Positions 61,298 through 64,000 of a stretch of DNA of 64,000 nucleotides are shown here, in pieces (within the stretch, counting starts at the first letter, position 1; each line of letters starts with the position of its first letter). This DNA comes from Paenibacillus glycanilyticus NBRC 16618 (lineage in GTDB: Bacteria; Bacillota; Bacilli; Paenibacillales; Paenibacillaceae), in contig NZ_BILY01000009.1 in NCBI RefSeq assembly GCF_004000805.1, forward strand, positions 124,001-188,000. Reading direction: 5' to 3'. The notes beneath the pieces were generated by a model, which had not been told where the DNA came from, searched no databases, and saw nothing but the letters and a program-made list of their open reading frames with translations. The translations under genes and the position numbers were made by a program.

Positions 61298-61370
61298 GAG
61301 TTAACGGAGGAATTATAGATCAGTACGAAACCAGGCTGCCGATCATAGGATCAGTAGCCATTTTTATTAA
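61298..61370. repeat. Degenerate interspersed repeat, copy J
   Basis: GAGTTAACGGAGGAATTATAG resembles the lead of the family in GTTAACGGAG, followed by GGCTGCCGATC...GATCAGTAGCC and TTTTT. More decayed than the other copies. Confidence 0.35.
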
Positions 61371-61386
61371 GAAGGAGGTTTTATTT

Positions 61387-61697
61387 CTGAAGGTTTTTAT
61401 CCTAATTATTCTTTTACTCATACTTATTACAACGGTTGGATGTCAAAGTGAAACTGAGGTAGTACCGAAGGCTAGTATGTTCAGTATTAAAGTACATACT
61501 TCTAGCCATTTACAAGCTAATCAGGTGTTTGCTGTTAATATGATGAAGGGGAGCATGTTTTCCCGAAGTATAACGAGCTTTCGTTACAGGAAGGAAGGTA
61601 TGAAATCATTTCAAAGGCGAAATTCAGAATTAAAAAAGAGGGGAAAGACTTTGAATTTGAAATTGAATCAAAACCTTTCAAAATCGATGTTTATTAA
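61387..61697 (+). pseudogene. Frameshifted small lipoprotein
   Basis: A strong AAGGAGG (61372-61378) stands eight bases before CTG 61387, which replaces a normal start. The frame encodes a signal peptide and lipobox (LITTVGCQS) up to about 61540. From there sensible sequence continues in another frame: DEGEHVFPKYNELSLQEGRY and FEFEIESKPFKIDVY, stop TAA 61695-61697. A one-base deletion near 61540 explains it; the original frame runs on as basic nonsense to 61746. Family not recognised. Confidence 0.6.
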
Positions 61698-61767
61698 GCT
61701 TGTTGGACGCTGGAAGAAACACTGCTTCTATGGACCGGCTTATTAAGAGCTCTTAAATATCTTATTA

Positions 61768-61793
61768 GTCGCCGCATAAATTGCGGCTTTTTT
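61768..61793 (+). terminator. Terminator after the lipoprotein remnant
   Basis: GCCGCA-TAAAT-TGCGGC then TTTTTT. Nearly the same as the hairpin at 22716. Between here and 61935 no gene is seen. Confidence 0.7.
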
Positions 61794-61967
61794 GTGTTTA
61801 CCGATGTTATGAGAAATAAACGGTTCATGCAACACTTGATCTTAATTAAGTAAGTCTCTTTTTGCTTCATTATGTAATTAAACATAACACGAATTATTCT
61901 TCTTATAAAAAATCACAACAAACAAGTTCATGTTTTTGTGAGATTCACAAAGAAAATCGGTATTTTA

Positions 61968-61984
61968 TGTGATATAATGTGACA
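61968..61984. promoter_or_regulatory. TnrA/GlnR nitrogen-control box
   Basis: TGTGATATAATGTGACA fits the Bacillus consensus TGTNANAWWWWNTNACA at every defined position. It contains a TATAAT that may be the -10, in which case binding represses; alternatively it activates a promoter downstream. A second dyad TTGTGA-GAT-TCACAA lies at 61936-61950. The box precedes the biuret-hydrolase-like gene by 82 bases. Confidence 0.62.
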
Positions 61985-62065
61985 TATAAGAAAGAAGAAC
62001 ATCGGAAATGTGATGGATTGTTATTAATTCTTACAAAATGAGAGTGAGGAAAGGGGAAACCTAAC

Positions 62066-62749
62066 ATGCAGGTTACAGCAAATCCCTATGCATGGCCGTA
62101 CGATGGCAGGATCGATCCTGCGAAAACAGCGCTCCTTATTATTGATATGCAAATCGATTTTTGCGGCAAAGGTGGTTATGTAGAGCAGATGGGATACGAT
62201 TTGTCGTTGACGGCCAAGCCTATTAGACCTATCAAAACGCTGCTGAACCGGGTTCGCCAGATTGAAGGTATGACGGTTATCCATACCAGAGAGGGCCACA
62301 AGCCCGACTTGTCCGACCTTCCTGCAAATAAACGCTGGCGAAGCAAGCAAATCGGCGCGGAAATCGGCTCACTTGGTCCTGCCGGACGCATATTGGTGCG
62401 AGGTGAACCGGGCTGGGAAATCATTGAAGAACTTACCCCGATTGAAGGGGAGTTCATTATCGACAAGCCGGGCAAGGGAAGCTTTTATGCAACAGACTTG
62501 GATCTGGTCTTAAAGAACAGGGGGATTACTCACTTAATACTGACTGGCATCACGACTGATGTTTGCGTCCATACGACAATGCGGGAAGCAAATGATAGAG
62601 GTTACGAATGCTTAATCCTTGAGGACTGCACAGGCGCGACCGATCCAACCAATCATCAAGCGGCGCTTCATATGGTGACGATGCAAGGCGGGGTATTCGG
62701 CAGCGTCAGCAGCTCAGCGGATGTACTGGTGGCTCTGGAAAGCTACTAA
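62066..62749 (+). CDS. biuH: Cysteine hydrolase of the isochorismatase family, biuret hydrolase-like
   Basis: 227 residues behind GGAAAGGGG. The catalytic triad is readable: Asp27 ([12 protein letters not shown]), Lys134 ([10 protein letters not shown]) and Cys167 ([16 protein letters not shown]). NPYAWPYDG at the start and [17 protein letters not shown] in the middle are shared with BiuH, which hydrolyses biuret to allophanate and ammonia; RutB-type ureidoacrylate hydrolases are the alternative. A nitrogen-control box upstream and an ABC importer downstream support a nitrogen-scavenging role. Confidence 0.9.
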   Translation: MQVTANPYAWPYDGRIDPAKTALLIIDMQIDFCGKGGYVEQMGYDLSLTAKPIRPIKTLLNRVRQIEGMTVIHTREGHKPDLSDLPANKRWRSKQIGAEIGSLGPAGRILVRGEPGWEIIEELTPIEGEFIIDKPGKGSFYATDLDLVLKNRGITHLILTGITTDVCVHTTMREANDRGYECLILEDCTGATDPTNHQAALHMVTMQGGVFGSVSSSADVLVALESY

Positions 62750-62827
62750 CACGGACTATCGCGAAACTTCTATTCAGCATCCAGCTATTATTTATCCATA
62801 AATAGAGACATACCGGAGGGAAATATA

Positions 62828-63850
62828 ATGTGGAATAAAAAATCATTGTTTATTGTTCTGGCGGCTCTGATGCTTGTAGTAACGGCTTGCGGTACCAATG
62901 CAAAAACCAACACCAGCTCAAATGCGGTCTCTTCCAACTCGGCAGCCGGAGAGACAAAGAAGCTGAAAAAAGTCGTGCTGAGGCTGAAATGGATTCATCA
63001 AGCGCAATTTGCCGGCTATTACGCAGCGGTTGAGAAAGGCTTCTATAAGGAAGCGGGATTGGATGTTGAAATCAGGCCGGGCGGAGCCGATTTCCCTTCC
63101 GTTCAGATGGTCGCTTCGGGAAGCGAGCAGTTTGGCGTAACGGGCGCGGATCAAATTCTGATGGCTCGGGAGAAAGGCGTACCGGTTAAAGCGTTGTCCG
63201 CGGTATACCGCAAAACGCCATTCGTATTGTTTAGCTTAAAAGACTCGGGCATTACGAAGATCGAAGATCTTGCCGGCCAAAAGGTAGGCGTGAAGCTTGG
63301 CGGCAATGAAGAGCTGACCTTCCGAGCGATGGTCAAAAGCGCGGGCATAAATGCGAAATCGATTGATGAAATGCCAGTGAAATACGACATGAGCCCGCTG
63401 CTCAGCGGTCAAGTGAAAGCGTGGCCGGGTTATGTCATCAATGAAGTGCTTGCCGTACAAGAGCAAGGGCATGAGGTGAATATTATCCAGCCTGGCGACT
63501 ACGACATTAATTTTTATGCAGATACGTTATTTACGACGGAATCGTTGATTAAGAAGGATCCTGAAATGGTGAAAAGCTTCGTTGAGGCTTCGATGAAAGG
63601 TTGGGAATATGCGATTGCCAATCCGGAAGAAGCAGCCGGGTATGGTCTGAAGTTCGGCGATAAGCTGAACCTCGAGCATGAGACAGCGATGATGAAAGCA
63701 AGCATTCCGCTGCTGGAGCCGGATAAACTGCCGCTTGGCAAGATGGATACCGAAGCCTGGGACGTTTTGCAAAAAAGCTTGATTGATTTGAAGTTTCTGA
63801 AGAAAGAACAAGATCTGGATAAAGTGTTTACGAATGACTATATCGAATAG
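62828..63850 (+). CDS. NMT1/THI5-type ABC substrate-binding lipoprotein
   Basis: 340 residues behind CGGAGGG. Lipobox VVTACGT, a Ser/Asn linker, then the NMT1-like fold with LRLKWIHQAQFAGYYAAVEK and QKVGVKLGGNEEL. The family binds pyrimidine or thiamin precursors, riboflavin, nitrate or sulfonates. Between a biuret-hydrolase-like gene and an ABC ATPase gene it probably imports a ureide or related nitrogen compound; ligand inferred only from context. Confidence 0.93.
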   Translation: MWNKKSLFIVLAALMLVVTACGTNAKTNTSSNAVSSNSAAGETKKLKKVVLRLKWIHQAQFAGYYAAVEKGFYKEAGLDVEIRPGGADFPSVQMVASGSEQFGVTGADQILMAREKGVPVKALSAVYRKTPFVLFSLKDSGITKIEDLAGQKVGVKLGGNEELTFRAMVKSAGINAKSIDEMPVKYDMSPLLSGQVKAWPGYVINEVLAVQEQGHEVNIIQPGDYDINFYADTLFTTESLIKKDPEMVKSFVEASMKGWEYAIANPEEAAGYGLKFGDKLNLEHETAMMKASIPLLEPDKLPLGKMDTEAWDVLQKSLIDLKFLKKEQDLDKVFTNDYIE

Positions 63851-63862
63851 GGAGTGATTGAT

Positions 63863-64000
63863 GTGCAAGCGACGGTAAGTGAATGGAGGAATGGAGTGGC
63901 AAAGCAAGAACAAGCATCGGTTTCTTCGATGAACGAAATCGCGGTTACATTAAAGAATTGCTCCCTTTCGTTCGGCGATGTTCCTGTACTGAACAATGTT
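63863..64000 (+). CDS. ABC transporter ATP-binding protein (N-terminal part, cut by window end)
   Basis: GTG 63863 after GGGAGTGA opens a frame that reaches the window end after 46 residues. VTLKNCSLSFGDVPVLNNV is the A-loop strand of NrtD/SsuB-type ATPases, just before the expected Walker A. It would energise the importer whose binding protein is encoded 12 bases upstream. Confidence 0.75.
   Translation, partial: MQATVSEWRNGVAKQEQASVSSMNEIAVTLKNCSLSFGDVPVLNNV

Overview
The window reads as chromosomal DNA of a Paenibacillus-like member of the Bacillales. The grounds are strong AGGAGG-type ribosome binding sites, frequent GTG and TTG starts, Lpl/Ytc-type polysaccharide importers, many small transcription-factor/oxidoreductase pairs, LysM and SH3b wall proteins, and a perfect TnrA/GlnR-type nitrogen box. 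No rRNA, tRNA, CRISPR array or replication origin was seen. Species assignment is inference.

Layout. 1-2.9 kb: tail of a small protein, then an operon of an interrupted methyltransferase and a VanRS-like two-component system. 3.1-7.3 kb: Gfo/Idh oxidoreductase, GNAT acetyltransferase, a PA14-domain remnant and two membrane proteins on the minus strand. 7.7-11.3 kb: a thiol-redox operon (thioredoxin-like, CcdA, peroxiredoxin) divergent from a second two-component system. 11.5-16.4 kb: acyltransferase, SgrR-like regulator and a GH43 glycosidase behind a perfect inverted-repeat operator. 16.5-21.8 kb: an IclR-controlled pentonate catabolic operon (FAH-family dehydratase, aldehyde dehydrogenase, YjhG-type dehydratase) matching the lower Weimberg route to 2-oxoglutarate. 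22-28 kb: a hypothetical membrane protein, an orphan L33 gene (rpmG) and an Lpl-type sugar ABC importer with an AraC regulator. 28.4-34.9 kb: TetR/MFS efflux pair, an XRE protein built of nine 'APF' repeats, and an NfeD/SPFH pair.

34.9-41.65 kb is the most mobile-looking stretch: a tnpA-tnpB-tnpC module of the Tn554 type, followed by an HxlR-controlled LLM-oxidoreductase/NmrA cassette, bracketed by copies of a ~20-bp motif (consensus near GAAAATAAAGTATTAGACTG). The same motif, in both orientations, builds a ~200-bp MITE-like patch at 32.6 kb.

41.7-61.7 kb is an accessory patchwork. Several oxidoreductases sit divergent from their own regulator (LysR/SDR, MerR/AKR, TetR/F420-type reductase, MerR/SDR), and readable operators survive for most. 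Also present are an aminoglycoside phosphotransferase homologue, methyltransferase, VanZ-like, LysE, EamA, LysM and amidase genes, and an ECF sigma factor with a SnoaL-like tail. Decayed genes are common here: a gutted flavoprotein, an MFS stub and a frameshifted lipoprotein. Spacers are seeded with an interspersed hairpin repeat family. 62-64 kb: a biuret-hydrolase-like enzyme with an NMT1/THI5-type ABC importer behind a nitrogen-control box, running off the window end.

Everything rests on reading the sequence by eye. Family names come from motifs, and regulatory sites are predictions.
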